From positions 1 through 44,110 of the forward strand of contig NZ_JARRQY010000024.1 in NCBI RefSeq assembly GCF_037381185.1: DNA of 44,110 nucleotides. Direction: 5' to 3'. Shown piece by piece: positions 15,159 through 23,735 of the stretch. Within the stretch, counting starts at the first letter, position 1. Every line of letters starts with the position of its first letter. The position numbers and the translations under genes are program-made. The notes beneath the pieces were generated by a model. That model saw only the letters and a program-made list of their open reading frames with translations, was not told the origin of the DNA and ran no database searches. The stretch comes from Acidihalobacter_A sp037381185 (GTDB taxonomy: Bacteria > Pseudomonadota > Gammaproteobacteria > DSM-5130 > Acidihalobacteraceae).

Positions 15159-15925
15159 CAGCGAATGATGCTGCGCTTGCTGCTTTCCAGAAAATGCAGC
15201 AGACGATCGATTTCCGGATGTTCCACTTCGGAACGCAAGGCATCCAGCGCCTCATCCAGGCGCAAACCCGATCGGTACAGCGTCTTGTAGGCGCGTCTCA
15301 GGCGCGAGATCTGCGCGGCATCGAAACTATTGCGGCGCAGACCTTCCGTGTTCAGTCCGTGTGGTTCCGCCAGATTACCGCTGGCCATCACGTAGGGCGG
15401 CACGTCGCGGCTAACGGCTGAGCCCATGCCGGTAAAGGCGTACGCTCCGACGCGCACGAACTGGTGAATCAGCGAGAAGCCACCTAAGGTCGCGTAGTCC
15501 TCGATGGTCACGTGTCCGGCCAGCGTCGCGCCATTGGAGAAAGTCGTGTGGTTGCCCACCACGCAATCGTGCGCCAGATGCACATAGGCCATAATCCAGT
15601 TGTCGTCGCCGATCTTGGTATGGCCCAGATCCTGTACGGTACCCCGATTGAAGGTACAGTACTCACGGATGAGGTTGCGATCGCCGATGATCAGCTCGGT
15701 CCGTTCGCCTTTGTATTTCTTGTCCTGAGGCGCGGTGCCCAAAGATACGAACTGATAGATGCGGTTGTTCTTGCCGATCCGGGTCGGCCCTTCGATGACG
15801 GCGTGCGGACCGACTGTGGTCCCGGAATCTATGCGCACGTCGGCGCCGATGACGGCGAAAGGCCCCACCGTCACGTCGTCCGCCAACTCCGCACGGGGAT
15901 CGACAGCAGCCTGCGGATGAATCAT
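15158..15925 (-). CDS. lpxA: UDP-N-acetylglucosamine O-acyltransferase
   Basis: 255-residue LpxA, the first committed enzyme of lipid A synthesis, transferring 3-hydroxyacyl from ACP to UDP-GlcNAc in the cytoplasm. Seen: left-handed beta-helix hexapeptide repeats from IHPQAAVDPRAEL onward, the YKGERTELIIGDRN loop, the catalytic histidine in HLAHDCVVGNHT (His119, equivalent to His125 of E. coli) and NGATLAGHV. The C-terminal helical part (LRRAYKTLYRSGL) is typical. The ATG at 15925 overlaps the fabZ stop by four bases (ATGA). Confidence 0.97.
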   Translation of the reverse strand: MIHPQAAVDPRAELADDVTVGPFAVIGADVRIDSGTTVGPHAVIEGPTRIGKNNRIYQFVSLGTAPQDKKYKGERTELIIGDRNLIREYCTFNRGTVQDLGHTKIGDDNWIMAYVHLAHDCVVGNHTTFSNGATLAGHVTIEDYATLGGFSLIHQFVRVGAYAFTGMGSAVSRDVPPYVMASGNLAEPHGLNTEGLRRNSFDAAQISRLRRAYKTLYRSGLRLDEALDALRSEVEHPEIDRLLHFLESSKRSIIR

Positions 15926-16371
15926 TGATCAAGCTCGCGACCGGCGCACATCAGTTCAGCAGTCGCAGCGATCTGGCCGTCGACACGGGCAATGCCGTCG
16001 AACTTCCACATATCGCGCTTGACACGCTGCAGTTCCACGTGGAGTTCAAGCTGATCGCCCGGTTCCACCGGCCGTTTGAAGCGCGCCTTGTCGATGGAGA
16101 CGAACAGGTAGAGGAAATTCTCCGGCGGCTTCTCCCCACGCGTTTCATAAGCCAGCAGTCCCGTCGCCTGGGCCATAGCTTCGAGTATCAGCACCCCAGG
16201 CATGACCGGTCGGGTCGGAAAGTGTCCCTGGAAAAACGGCTCGTTGAACGAGACATTCTTGATCGCCTTGAGCCACTTGCCCAACTCGTAGTCGACCACA
16301 CGATCGACGAGCAGGAACGGATAGCGGTGCGGCAGGCGCTGCAAAATGTCGTGGATATCAATTTCTTTCAA
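15922..16371 (-). CDS. fabZ: 3-hydroxyacyl-ACP dehydratase FabZ
   Basis: Hot-dog-fold dehydratase of type II fatty acid synthesis that competes with LpxA/LpxD for 3-hydroxyacyl-ACP, so its place between lpxD and lpxA is meaningful. Seen: LPHRYPFLLVDRV, the catalytic histidine in GHFPTRPVMPG, the catalytic glutamate in ILEAMAQATG, and WKFDGIARVDG. There is no in-frame ATG at the 5' end. A TTG at 16395 directly follows the lpxD stop and gives 157 residues without a ribosome binding site. The TTG at 16371 has GAGG eight bases upstream (16380-16383) and gives 149 residues starting KEIDIHDILQRLPHRYPF, which aligns better with known FabZ starts. I therefore prefer 16371 but cannot prove it. Confidence 0.93.
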   Translation of the reverse strand: MKEIDIHDILQRLPHRYPFLLVDRVVDYELGKWLKAIKNVSFNEPFFQGHFPTRPVMPGVLILEAMAQATGLLAYETRGEKPPENFLYLFVSIDKARFKRPVEPGDQLELHVELQRVKRDMWKFDGIARVDGQIAATAELMCAGRELDQ

Positions 16372-16379
16372 AGGCTTGA

Positions 16380-16383
16380 CCTC
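16380..16383 (-). promoter_or_regulatory. Ribosome binding site deciding the TTG start of fabZ
   Basis: GAGG on the minus strand, eight bases before the TTG at 16371. It is the only Shine-Dalgarno-like sequence near the 5' end of fabZ and supports a non-ATG start inside what would otherwise be codon 9 of a longer frame. Confidence 0.5.
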
Positions 16384-16395
16384 GGATTGGTCCAA

Positions 16396-17439
16396 CTATT
16401 CGGATTGCCCGGCCGACGCGCCCAGACGCGCCACCTCGGCTTCCAGCTGCTTGAGTTTGCGCGCCATCTCATCGAGATGTCGCAGGCGTGCTGCATTTTT
16501 CTGCCATTGGCGCATGGGCTGAGCCGGCAGACTCGAAGAGTAGGCCCCGGCTTGCTCCAGGTCGCTGGCGACCAGACTCATTCCCGTCACGTGCACGCCA
16601 TCGGCGAGTTTCAGGTGCCCGGCGATGCCGACCCCGCCCCCAATCGTGCAACCACGACCAATGACCGCGCTGCCGGCGATCCCGACACAGCCGGCGATCG
16701 CACTATGTTCGCCGATACGCACGTTGTGCGCGACCTGGATCTGATTGTCCAGCTTGACCCCGTCGCCGAGCACTGTGTCCTCGATTGCGCCGCGGTCGAC
16801 CGTGGTGTTAGCGCCGATGTCGACCTCATCGCCGATGATCACGCGACCGACCTGGGGTACTTTGATCCAGCGCCCGTTTTCCTTCGCGAGACCGAATCCA
16901 TCGGCGCCGATCACCACGCCGGGATGAATCCGGCAACGCTCGCCAAGCCGGCAATCGCTGCCGACGAATACCTGTGCGACCAAGTGCGTACCTGCCCCCA
17001 CAGTCGCGCCGGACATCAATACGCACCCCGGCCCGATCACGGCGTTCGCGCCGATGCGACAACCGTCGGCAACCACGGAGTGCGGACCAATGCTAACCCC
17101 CGCCCCAATCTGCGCATCGGGGGCGACCACCGCGCTGGCATGTACGCCAGGCGCGGGTTTGCGTTCCGGATGCAGCATAGCAACCGCCCGAGCGAACGCG
17201 GCATGCGGATTGCGCACGACCAGCGCCGGCACCGGGCACTCCGCCGCCCATTCCTCACCAAGCACTACCGCGCCTGCCTGCGTACGATGCAGTTCACTCA
17301 AATGGGCACGCGAGACCATGAAGGCCAGCGTGGAAGAGGAACCATGAGCGAGCGAGGACACGCGCTCCACGCGAATATTGCCATCGCCCTGTAACCGGGC
17401 GTCAAGCGCCTCCCCCAGTTCAAACAATGTCCTACTCAT
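16396..17439 (-). CDS. lpxD: UDP-3-O-(3-hydroxyacyl)glucosamine N-acyltransferase
   Basis: 347 residues, matching the 341 of E. coli LpxD, the third enzyme of lipid A synthesis. Seen: the N-terminal uridine-binding domain (LAFMVSRAHLSELHRTQAGAVV within it), then a long left-handed beta-helix of hexapeptide repeats (IGAGVSIGPHSVV, IGANAVIGPGCVL), the motif IGADGFGLA, the catalytic-histidine segment IQVAHNVRIGEHSAI, and a C-terminal coiled helix rich in Leu/Arg (DEMARKLKQLEAEVARL). The ATG at 17439 is chosen over one at 17454 because it matches the family start (MSRTLFELGEAL) and GGGGATGG precedes it. The stop codon is followed directly by the fabZ region. Confidence 0.96.
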   Translation of the reverse strand: MSRTLFELGEALDARLQGDGNIRVERVSSLAHGSSSTLAFMVSRAHLSELHRTQAGAVVLGEEWAAECPVPALVVRNPHAAFARAVAMLHPERKPAPGVHASAVVAPDAQIGAGVSIGPHSVVADGCRIGANAVIGPGCVLMSGATVGAGTHLVAQVFVGSDCRLGERCRIHPGVVIGADGFGLAKENGRWIKVPQVGRVIIGDEVDIGANTTVDRGAIEDTVLGDGVKLDNQIQVAHNVRIGEHSAIAGCVGIAGSAVIGRGCTIGGGVGIAGHLKLADGVHVTGMSLVASDLEQAGAYSSSLPAQPMRQWQKNAARLRHLDEMARKLKQLEAEVARLGASAGQSE

Positions 17440-17453
17440 GCCATCCCCACACA

Positions 17454-17488
17454 CATATGCCGCAGCGCGGCATGCGTTGCGGCATATG
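17454..17488. repeat. Perfect 11-bp inverted repeat between skp and lpxD
   Basis: CATATGCCGCA (17454-17464) and TGCGGCATATG (17478-17488) are exact reverse complements around a 13-base loop. GCCGC and GCGGC inside the left half can also pair locally, so alternative hairpins are possible. It occupies most of the 69-base gap between skp and lpxD. No T run follows, so a processing/stability element or attenuator is more likely than a full terminator. Confidence 0.6.
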
Positions 17489-17508
17489 GACCCGAAGCCG
17501 TCTGGACC

Positions 17509-18027
17509 TCAGTTATTGCTCTTAGCCAGTTCCGCAAGCACCTGCTTGGTCAAATCGACCTTATCGCTGGCATAGACGACTCCATTGCTGAGCACCAGAT
17601 CATAGCCTCCATCCTTGGCTACCTTCGTGATGGCGTCGAAGATCTTTTTCTGCAGGCCCTGCAGAAGCTCGTTGCGTTTCATGTTGAAATCATCGCGGAA
17701 CGAACCCATGTCGCGATTGAAACTGCTCATCTTGTCCCGCAAGGCTTTTTCGGCTGCACTTTTCTTGTCGGCCGACATCACCGAAGCGTTCCGCTTCAGA
17801 TCGGCCTCCTGCTTCTGAATTGCACCGCGCTGCGCGGTGAGGCTTTTCTCGCGATTACCGAATTCCTGCTTGAGCTGCGCGCGGGCGGCCTCTGCCTGAG
17901 GCGCCTTGGCCATGATTTCCTGCACGTTGACGAAACCGACCTTGAGCCCGGCCGCCGATGCCGCTGGCATGGCCAACGCCGCAGCCATGAAAACGGCCAT
18001 AGTCGCAAACACTTTACGCATAGTCAT
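17509..18027 (-). CDS. skp: Periplasmic chaperone Skp / OmpH family
   Basis: 172 residues. Signal peptide MTMRKVFATMAVFMAAALAM ending at ASA, so the protein is periplasmic. The mature part begins GLKVGFVNVQEIMAKAPQAE, the OmpH/Skp start, followed by a long charged coiled-coil hairpin (about residues 45-125) and a C-terminal beta/helix segment (YDLVLSNGVVYASDKVDLT). Skp trimers hold unfolded outer-membrane proteins on their way to BamA, encoded directly upstream with only 8 bases between. Two ATGs compete (18027 and 18021): GAGG fits the first and GGAG the second, and the difference is two residues. Confidence 0.95.
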   Translation of the reverse strand: MTMRKVFATMAVFMAAALAMPAASAAGLKVGFVNVQEIMAKAPQAEAARAQLKQEFGNREKSLTAQRGAIQKQEADLKRNASVMSADKKSAAEKALRDKMSSFNRDMGSFRDDFNMKRNELLQGLQKKIFDAITKVAKDGGYDLVLSNGVVYASDKVDLTKQVLAELAKSNN

Positions 18028-18035
18028 GCTCCACC

Positions 18036-20351
18036 TCAGAAATATGTACCGATGTTGAACTGAAACACCTGTGTCTTGTCGCCGGACTTCTTATCCAGCG
18101 GTTTCGCCACACTGAACGACAGCGGCCCGATCGGCGACAACCACTCCATTGCCAAACCTGCCGACTTTCGCAACTCGTTCGTCTTGAAGTCCTTCACGCC
18201 CGCAAACACATTGCCGGTATCAACGAACGCACTCATGCGCACCGAACTCGCATTGGTCAGGAAAGGCGCCGGGAATATCAGGCTGGCGCGTCCAACCAGT
18301 TTGAGATCGCCCCCGGTAGGTTGTCCGGTCACTGGATCGAGCGGCCCCAGCGAGCTGTCCTTATAGCCGGCCACCGAATCGATGCCACCGGCGTAATACT
18401 TGTCGAAGAACGGCAGACTGGCCGTCCCGTCATACCCCTTCCCATAGCCTACGGTGCCACTCAAGGAGCCGGTGAGCCAGCCGGTGATCGGGACATATTG
18501 ATGGTTGAAATAGCCCACCTTGTAATACTTCACCGTGCTTCCGGGCGTAATCAGATCCAGGCTGATCCCCTGGTAGTTGCCCTTGGTCGGGAACACCGTC
18601 TTGTTGCGGGTATCGTGATTGAGGCCCAATCCCAACTTGAACAGATTGTAGTTCCTGCCGTACTCGGCGATGTAATCGGTCACCGACTGCGCCGGATTGG
18701 AGCCCACTTTGACCTTGACCGCCTGATAGCCATAGCTCGCATTCAGCGAATCGTATTCCGACAAGGGCACACCGTAACTCACAGCAGCGCCCAATCTGTC
18801 TGCGGAGTAGTCGACGATATCAGCGCTCGCGGTATCCGTCTGCTGATAATAGAGATTGATGCCGCGGCTAACGCCATTCAGCGTGTAATAAGGATTAACA
18901 TAATTAATCTGATATAGCGTATTGATCTTGCTGGTATTGATCGCGAACTTCATCTGGTTCCCGGTACCCAGGAAATTGCTGCTGCTGACCCCAGTGGAGA
19001 GAATCACCCCCTCGAACTGCGAGTAGCCGATGCTCACCCTAAAGCTACTGGACAAGCGCTCCTTCACGTGCACGATCAGATCCACCTGATTGTCGCTACC
19101 GGGTACGCGGCGGGTATCGATATTCACGGACTCGACGTACGGCAGACGCTGCAGGCGTACTTTCGAACGATCGATCAGCTTAGTCGAGTAAAGCCCACCC
19201 TCCATCTGACGCATCTCGCGGCGTAAGACCTGGCCTGAAGTAGTCTGATTACCCACGAAATGTATCTCGCGCACGTATACACGCCGACCCGGATCAACAA
19301 AAAAGGTCAGACCGACGGTCTTGTTCGCCTTGTCAACCTGCGGGATCGGATTGATGTTAGCGAAAGCATAACCGTCGTTACCGTAGCGGTTCTGCAGCGC
19401 TTTTACGGTATCGATGACCTTCTTGCGCGAGAACACTTCACCGGCCTTGATCTGCATCAGTTTCATCAGCTCTGCCCTGGGATACAGCAGGTTGCCGGCC
19501 AGCTTCACGTCCTTGACGCGGTACTTGTCGCCCTCATGCACGTTGATGGTGATGTACATGTCGCGATGGTTGGGAGTCAGAGCGACCTGCGTCGAATTCA
19601 GTGCGAAATCGATGTAACCAGCATCGAGATACTGTGAACGCAGCTTCTCCAACGAGGCGCTCAAACGCTGCTTGGAATATTTGTCTCGCTGGCTGAGGAA
19701 GGCCCACCACGGTGGTATGCCGACGTCCAGCTGATCGAGCAACTGCTGTTCCTTGAAGGCATGATTACCGACGACGGTCACCTGCTTGATGGTCGCCGTC
19801 TTGCCCTCCGTTATCTTAATGTCGATGTCCACGCGATTGCGCGGCAGATCCTTGACCGTAGTGTCGATCTTCACGTTGTATTTGCCGCGCGCATAGTACT
19901 GATCGCGCAGTTGATTCTGCAGGTCGTCCAGCACCTCGCGCTTGAATACCTGCCCTTTGGCGATGCCTGCCTGCTTGAGCGCCTGTTTCAGCTGATCAGT
20001 CTTGATCAGGCTGTTGCCGCTGAACTTTATGTCGTTGATCGCCGGCCGCTCCTGAACCTTGACCACCAGCACGTCGCCCTGACGGTATACGTCGACACGG
20101 TCGAAGAACCCCGTACGGTACAGAGCATCGATGATCCGGGGGGTTTCCGAGTACTTGAATTCGTCACCCACATGCACCGGCAGGTAGCTGAACACGGTCC
20201 CGGGAGTAATCCGCTGCAGGCCCCGCACTTCAATATTGGCGACTTTGAAACTGTCCTTGGCCGGCGCCGCATCGGCGGCCACAGCATGCGTCACGACGCC
20301 TGTCCCCAGCCACAACGTGAGTATCAGCGCCAGCAAGCGTTTGAACGTCAT
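18036..20351 (-). CDS. bamA: Outer membrane protein assembly factor BamA
   Basis: 771 residues (E. coli 810). Signal peptide ends near HAVA-A, five POTRA domains follow (first begins KVANIEVRGLQRITPGTVFSYL), and a C-terminal 16-strand Omp85 barrel ends in FQFNIGTYF with the terminal aromatic residue expected of an OMP. BamA folds and inserts outer-membrane proteins together with Skp (next gene) and lipoproteins BamB-E. Odd: the loop-6 motif that is VRGF/VRGY in nearly all Omp85 proteins reads VAGY here (residues 660-663, codons at 18374-18363), so the conserved arginine is replaced by alanine. The ATG at 20351 overlaps the rseP stop (TGATG), and a TTG one codon earlier is less likely. Confidence 0.97.
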   Translation of the reverse strand: MTFKRLLALILTLWLGTGVVTHAVAADAAPAKDSFKVANIEVRGLQRITPGTVFSYLPVHVGDEFKYSETPRIIDALYRTGFFDRVDVYRQGDVLVVKVQERPAINDIKFSGNSLIKTDQLKQALKQAGIAKGQVFKREVLDDLQNQLRDQYYARGKYNVKIDTTVKDLPRNRVDIDIKITEGKTATIKQVTVVGNHAFKEQQLLDQLDVGIPPWWAFLSQRDKYSKQRLSASLEKLRSQYLDAGYIDFALNSTQVALTPNHRDMYITINVHEGDKYRVKDVKLAGNLLYPRAELMKLMQIKAGEVFSRKKVIDTVKALQNRYGNDGYAFANINPIPQVDKANKTVGLTFFVDPGRRVYVREIHFVGNQTTSGQVLRREMRQMEGGLYSTKLIDRSKVRLQRLPYVESVNIDTRRVPGSDNQVDLIVHVKERLSSSFRVSIGYSQFEGVILSTGVSSSNFLGTGNQMKFAINTSKINTLYQINYVNPYYTLNGVSRGINLYYQQTDTASADIVDYSADRLGAAVSYGVPLSEYDSLNASYGYQAVKVKVGSNPAQSVTDYIAEYGRNYNLFKLGLGLNHDTRNKTVFPTKGNYQGISLDLITPGSTVKYYKVGYFNHQYVPITGWLTGSLSGTVGYGKGYDGTASLPFFDKYYAGGIDSVAGYKDSSLGPLDPVTGQPTGGDLKLVGRASLIFPAPFLTNASSVRMSAFVDTGNVFAGVKDFKTNELRKSAGLAMEWLSPIGPLSFSVAKPLDKKSGDKTQVFQFNIGTYF

Positions 20352-21712
20352 CAATTGAACAGCCTGTATAGATCGTTGTAGAGAGCCAGCGCCATCAAGG
20401 CGCCGAGCAGCGTCAAACCGATTTTCTGCCCGACGACTTGCGCGGACTCCGAAAGCGGTCGTCCGCGCAGCAGTTCGATGAACTGATACAGCAGATGGCC
20501 GCCATCCAGCACGGGCACCGGCAGCAGATTCAGCACACCCAGACTCACGCTGACGATACCCAGGAACCCAAGAAACGCGGACAAGCCGATCGCGGCGGAT
20601 ATTCCGGCATACTCGGCAATGGTGACCGGCCCGCTCAGGTTGCGCACCGAAGCCTGGCCGACGACCAACCGCCCCAGCACACGCAGGGTCAAAACGGTCA
20701 TGTTCCAGGTTCGCCGCGCTCCCTGGGCAAGCGCCTCCAGCGGCCCATAGCGTACTTCGGTGCGTAAGGTATCACGGAAGACGGCAGGGACAACCCCCTG
20801 AATCTGCGCGTCTATGAAACCGCGTGTTTTTCCGTCGACTTGCCGCGGAGCTGGCGTGACGGTCACCTCACGGCTTTCGCCGTTGCGTTCCACGGTGAGT
20901 GTCAGCGGCTTTCCGGGATGCGCCTGAATGGAAGCGATCCAGTTCGTGACCGAAACGACCTTCTCGCCGTTCATGGCGATGACCCGATCGCCGGCCTTGA
21001 GTCCCGCGCGTTCCGCCGCGCCACCAGGCATCGCCTTGGCGATCACCGGCACGGACGGACGCCATATGCCCAGCCCCATGCGCCCCAGCACATCGGGCTT
21101 TTCACCCAGCAGGTGGAGGCCGCTGACGTCCAGATAGCGTGTCAATTCCGCGCCATCCTGGGTACGCACCCTAAGGTCCAGCGTATTGCGCGCCAGCGCG
21201 TCCTCGAGAAGCGCCATGCGCGCCTGCTCCCAGCTCTGCACTGCACGGCCGTCGACCTGCAGGATCAGATCGCGTTTTTGCAAACCCGCTTCTGCCGCCA
21301 CGCTGCCCGGAGTCACCGTGCCGACATAGGGGCGAATTCCCTGCACCCCGATCATGTACATGCAGGCATACAACACGATCGCCAGCAGGAAGTTGGCGAC
21401 CGGCCCAGCGGCGACGATTGCCATACGCCGCAGAACCGGCTTGCGGTTGAAAGCCCGATCCAGAAGTTCGGGCGGCACCTCGCCTTCACGCTCGTCGAGC
21501 ATTTTCACGTAGCCGCCCAGCGGAATCGCGGCAATCGCATACTCCGTCCCGCTAGCCGCTGTACGTCTCCACAGCGGCCGGCCGAAGCCCACGGAAAAGC
21601 GCAACACGTGGACGCCCATACGCCGGGCCACCCAGAAATGGCCGAATTCGTGCACTGTCACCAAAATGCTGATGGCGACGAGGAAAGCCAGCAAACTCCA
21701 CAGCACGCTCAT
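20351..21712 (-). CDS. rseP: Site-2 zinc metalloprotease RseP
   Basis: 453-residue inner-membrane protease, similar in length to E. coli RseP. Seen: the zinc motif HEFGH in the first membrane helix (His21, Glu22, His25), two PDZ domains (about 115-185 and 205-290; GTVTPGSVAAEAGLQKRDLI and GGAAERAGLKAGDRVIAMNG), and the third zinc ligand in PVPVLDGGHLLY (Asp403) within a late membrane helix. RseP cuts the anti-sigma factor RseA after DegS and so controls the sigma-E envelope stress response, and it also clears signal-peptide remnants. The start overlaps the dxr stop by four bases (ATGA). Its placement directly before bamA is conserved. Confidence 0.97.
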   Translation of the reverse strand: MSVLWSLLAFLVAISILVTVHEFGHFWVARRMGVHVLRFSVGFGRPLWRRTAASGTEYAIAAIPLGGYVKMLDEREGEVPPELLDRAFNRKPVLRRMAIVAAGPVANFLLAIVLYACMYMIGVQGIRPYVGTVTPGSVAAEAGLQKRDLILQVDGRAVQSWEQARMALLEDALARNTLDLRVRTQDGAELTRYLDVSGLHLLGEKPDVLGRMGLGIWRPSVPVIAKAMPGGAAERAGLKAGDRVIAMNGEKVVSVTNWIASIQAHPGKPLTLTVERNGESREVTVTPAPRQVDGKTRGFIDAQIQGVVPAVFRDTLRTEVRYGPLEALAQGARRTWNMTVLTLRVLGRLVVGQASVRNLSGPVTIAEYAGISAAIGLSAFLGFLGIVSVSLGVLNLLPVPVLDGGHLLYQFIELLRGRPLSESAQVVGQKIGLTLLGALMALALYNDLYRLFN

Positions 21713-22911
21713 GCCGTACGCCGCCTATGCGCGTAGCGCGTCAGCAGCCGGCCTGCATGTTGACGCGCCTGCTGGTCCCAGGCGACGACGGTATCCAGAT
21801 CCTCCGCAGGCGCCACGCCCAGCGCCGCGAGCGTCTCCTCGATGACGCCCGGAATGGCAGTAAAGGCCAAGCAGTCGTCGAGAAATGCCGCAACCGCGAC
21901 CTCGTTAGCCGCATTCAGCACCGTAGTGGCCGTACCGCCCGCCCCCAGTGCGTCGTACGCCAGGCGCAGGCACGGAAACTGAACCTTATCTGCCGCCTGG
22001 AAATCAAGCCGGGCCACTTCGAGCAGATCGAGCGGCGCCACGCCTGCTTCGATGCGCTCGGGCCAAGCCATGGCATGCGCGATGGGCGTGCGCATATCCG
22101 GGTTCCCCAATTGGGCAAGCACGGAACCGTCCGTATAGGCGACCAGCGAATGGATCACACTCTGGGGGTGCACCACCACCTCGATACGCTCCGGCGGCAC
22201 GTCGAACAGCCAATGCGCCTCGATGACTTCGAGCCCTTTGTTCATGAGCGTGGCCGAATCCACCGAGATCTTGCGCCCCATGCTCCAGTTCGGATGCGCA
22301 CAAGCCTGTTCTGGGGTCACTGCCTCCAGGCTGTCGACACTCGCCTCGCGAAACGGTCCGCCGGATGCCGTGAGCAGGACCCGCGACACCCCGACCTGGT
22401 CGAGCCCACGATCGAAGTCCCTGGGCATGCACTGGAACACGGCATTGTGCTCGCTGTCGATCGGCAACAGCGTAACGCCTCGTTCGCGCACCTCACGCAT
22501 GAACAAGGGCCCGGCCATCACCAGGGATTCCTTGTTTGCCAGCAACACTCGCTTGCCCGCGCGCACCGCAGCGAGCGTCGGCTCCAAACCCGCCGCACCG
22601 ACGATCGCAGCCATCACGACGTCCGCGTCGGGTAACTCCGCCAGTTCGACCAGCCCTTGCGGCCCGGCCAGCACCCGCGTATCGAGTCCGGCTGTCGCGA
22701 GCCGCATCTCCAGCTCCGAAGTGCAGGACTCGTCGGCGATCGCCGCGAAGGCCGGGCTATGTTGTTCGCACAGCGCCGCGAGTCGTTCAACGTCGCGATG
22801 AGCGCTGAGCCCAACTACACGGAAACGCTCGGGATGTCTTGCCGCCACATCAAGCGTACTGGCGCCGATGCTGCCGGTAGCGCCGAGAACTGCAATACCC
22901 TGGGGCATCAT
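21709..22911 (-). CDS. dxr: 1-deoxy-D-xylulose 5-phosphate reductoisomerase
   Basis: 400 residues, catalysing the NADPH-dependent second step of the MEP isoprenoid pathway in the cytoplasm. The pathway feeds the undecaprenyl-PP synthase encoded two genes upstream. Seen: NADPH-binding IAVLGATGSIGASTLDV at the N-terminus, VLLANKESLVMAG, the metal/substrate motif IDSEHNAVFQ, LLTASGGPFRE, and MGRKISVDSATLMNKGLEVIEA (quoted in pieces; positions about 205-225). The start lies in ATGATG at 22911/22908 overlapping the cdsA stop; either methionine is possible. An upstream in-frame start at 22935 would lie inside cdsA and is not needed. Confidence 0.97.
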   Translation of the reverse strand: MMPQGIAVLGATGSIGASTLDVAARHPERFRVVGLSAHRDVERLAALCEQHSPAFAAIADESCTSELEMRLATAGLDTRVLAGPQGLVELAELPDADVVMAAIVGAAGLEPTLAAVRAGKRVLLANKESLVMAGPLFMREVRERGVTLLPIDSEHNAVFQCMPRDFDRGLDQVGVSRVLLTASGGPFREASVDSLEAVTPEQACAHPNWSMGRKISVDSATLMNKGLEVIEAHWLFDVPPERIEVVVHPQSVIHSLVAYTDGSVLAQLGNPDMRTPIAHAMAWPERIEAGVAPLDLLEVARLDFQAADKVQFPCLRLAYDALGAGGTATTVLNAANEVAVAAFLDDCLAFTAIPGVIEETLAALGVAPAEDLDTVVAWDQQARQHAGRLLTRYAHRRRTA

Positions 22912-23735
22912 CCTACGTTCCCCCCCAAAAGCCATGTCAGACCGATCAGGAAAATCGGTGCCGCCGCCAGGTGGCTATCCATACGATCAAGAACGCCGCC
23001 ATGTCCCGGCAGCAGATGGCCGCTGTCCTTTGCCCCGGCAACCCGTTTGAGCAGGCTTTCGAACAGGTCTCCGCATACCGAGGCGAATACCGTCAGCATC
23101 GCAAGCAGCACAAATCCAATCCGCATACCTGAAGAGCTGTCGCCAAAGAAAAGAGAGGCTCCGATCAACGACGCGATGAATGCGGCGAGCAACTCCCCCA
23201 TCAGACCCTCCCAGGTCTTGCCTGGACTCAGTTGAGGCGCCATGTGGCGCCTTCCGAAACGTTTACCCGTGAAATAGGCGGCAGTATCCCCAACCGCGGC
23301 GAGTACGATCAGGAAAATCAACAACCGAGAATCATACCGATGTATAAGAACCAAGGCGATCCAGGCCGGCACGAGCGTCGGCAAGCCGGCTATCCGCAGC
23401 CCCCAGTGGAGCCTGACATCGGACGACCAGCGTGACTGCCACAAAGCGAGCAGGACCGCCACCGCGGCCCACCATAGCCCACCGACCGCTAGCGGCAGCC
23501 AATCCCATCCGGCCGCCACGCTCGACCAGGCCAGCCACGAGAACAACGCGATGACGCATACGTATGTGCCCTGCCCGATCACACCGCGCAATCCGGTCAG
23601 CACGGCCCACTCGCTCGCGCCGAACAAAATGACGACCAGACTGAACGCAGCAAAAAGCGTGTTCGACAGACCAAGGATCACCAACAGCGCGAGCGCAGAC
23701 AGTGCCAGGCCGGTGAAAATGCGCGTCTTATGCAT
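22908..23735 (-). CDS. cdsA: Phosphatidate cytidylyltransferase
   Basis: 275-residue integral membrane enzyme that makes CDP-diacylglycerol from phosphatidic acid and CTP, the branch point of phospholipid synthesis. Seen: about eight hydrophobic segments and the family signature near the C-terminus, SLLKRVAGAKDSGHLLPGHG then GVLDRMDS, with the conserved KD, HGG and DRxDS residues. The motif SPGKTWEG in the middle is also typical. The start at 23735 overlaps the end of uppS by eight bases, so the two are probably co-translated. Confidence 0.96.
   Translation of the reverse strand: MHKTRIFTGLALSALALLVILGLSNTLFAAFSLVVILFGASEWAVLTGLRGVIGQGTYVCVIALFSWLAWSSVAAGWDWLPLAVGGLWWAAVAVLLALWQSRWSSDVRLHWGLRIAGLPTLVPAWIALVLIHRYDSRLLIFLIVLAAVGDTAAYFTGKRFGRRHMAPQLSPGKTWEGLMGELLAAFIASLIGASLFFGDSSSGMRIGFVLLAMLTVFASVCGDLFESLLKRVAGAKDSGHLLPGHGGVLDRMDSHLAAAPIFLIGLTWLLGGNVG

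Noticed and set aside
15925..17394. 489-codon open frame opposite fabZ and lpxD
   Set aside because: Low-complexity, Asp/His-rich translation expected as the antisense of hexapeptide repeats; no domain recognised.
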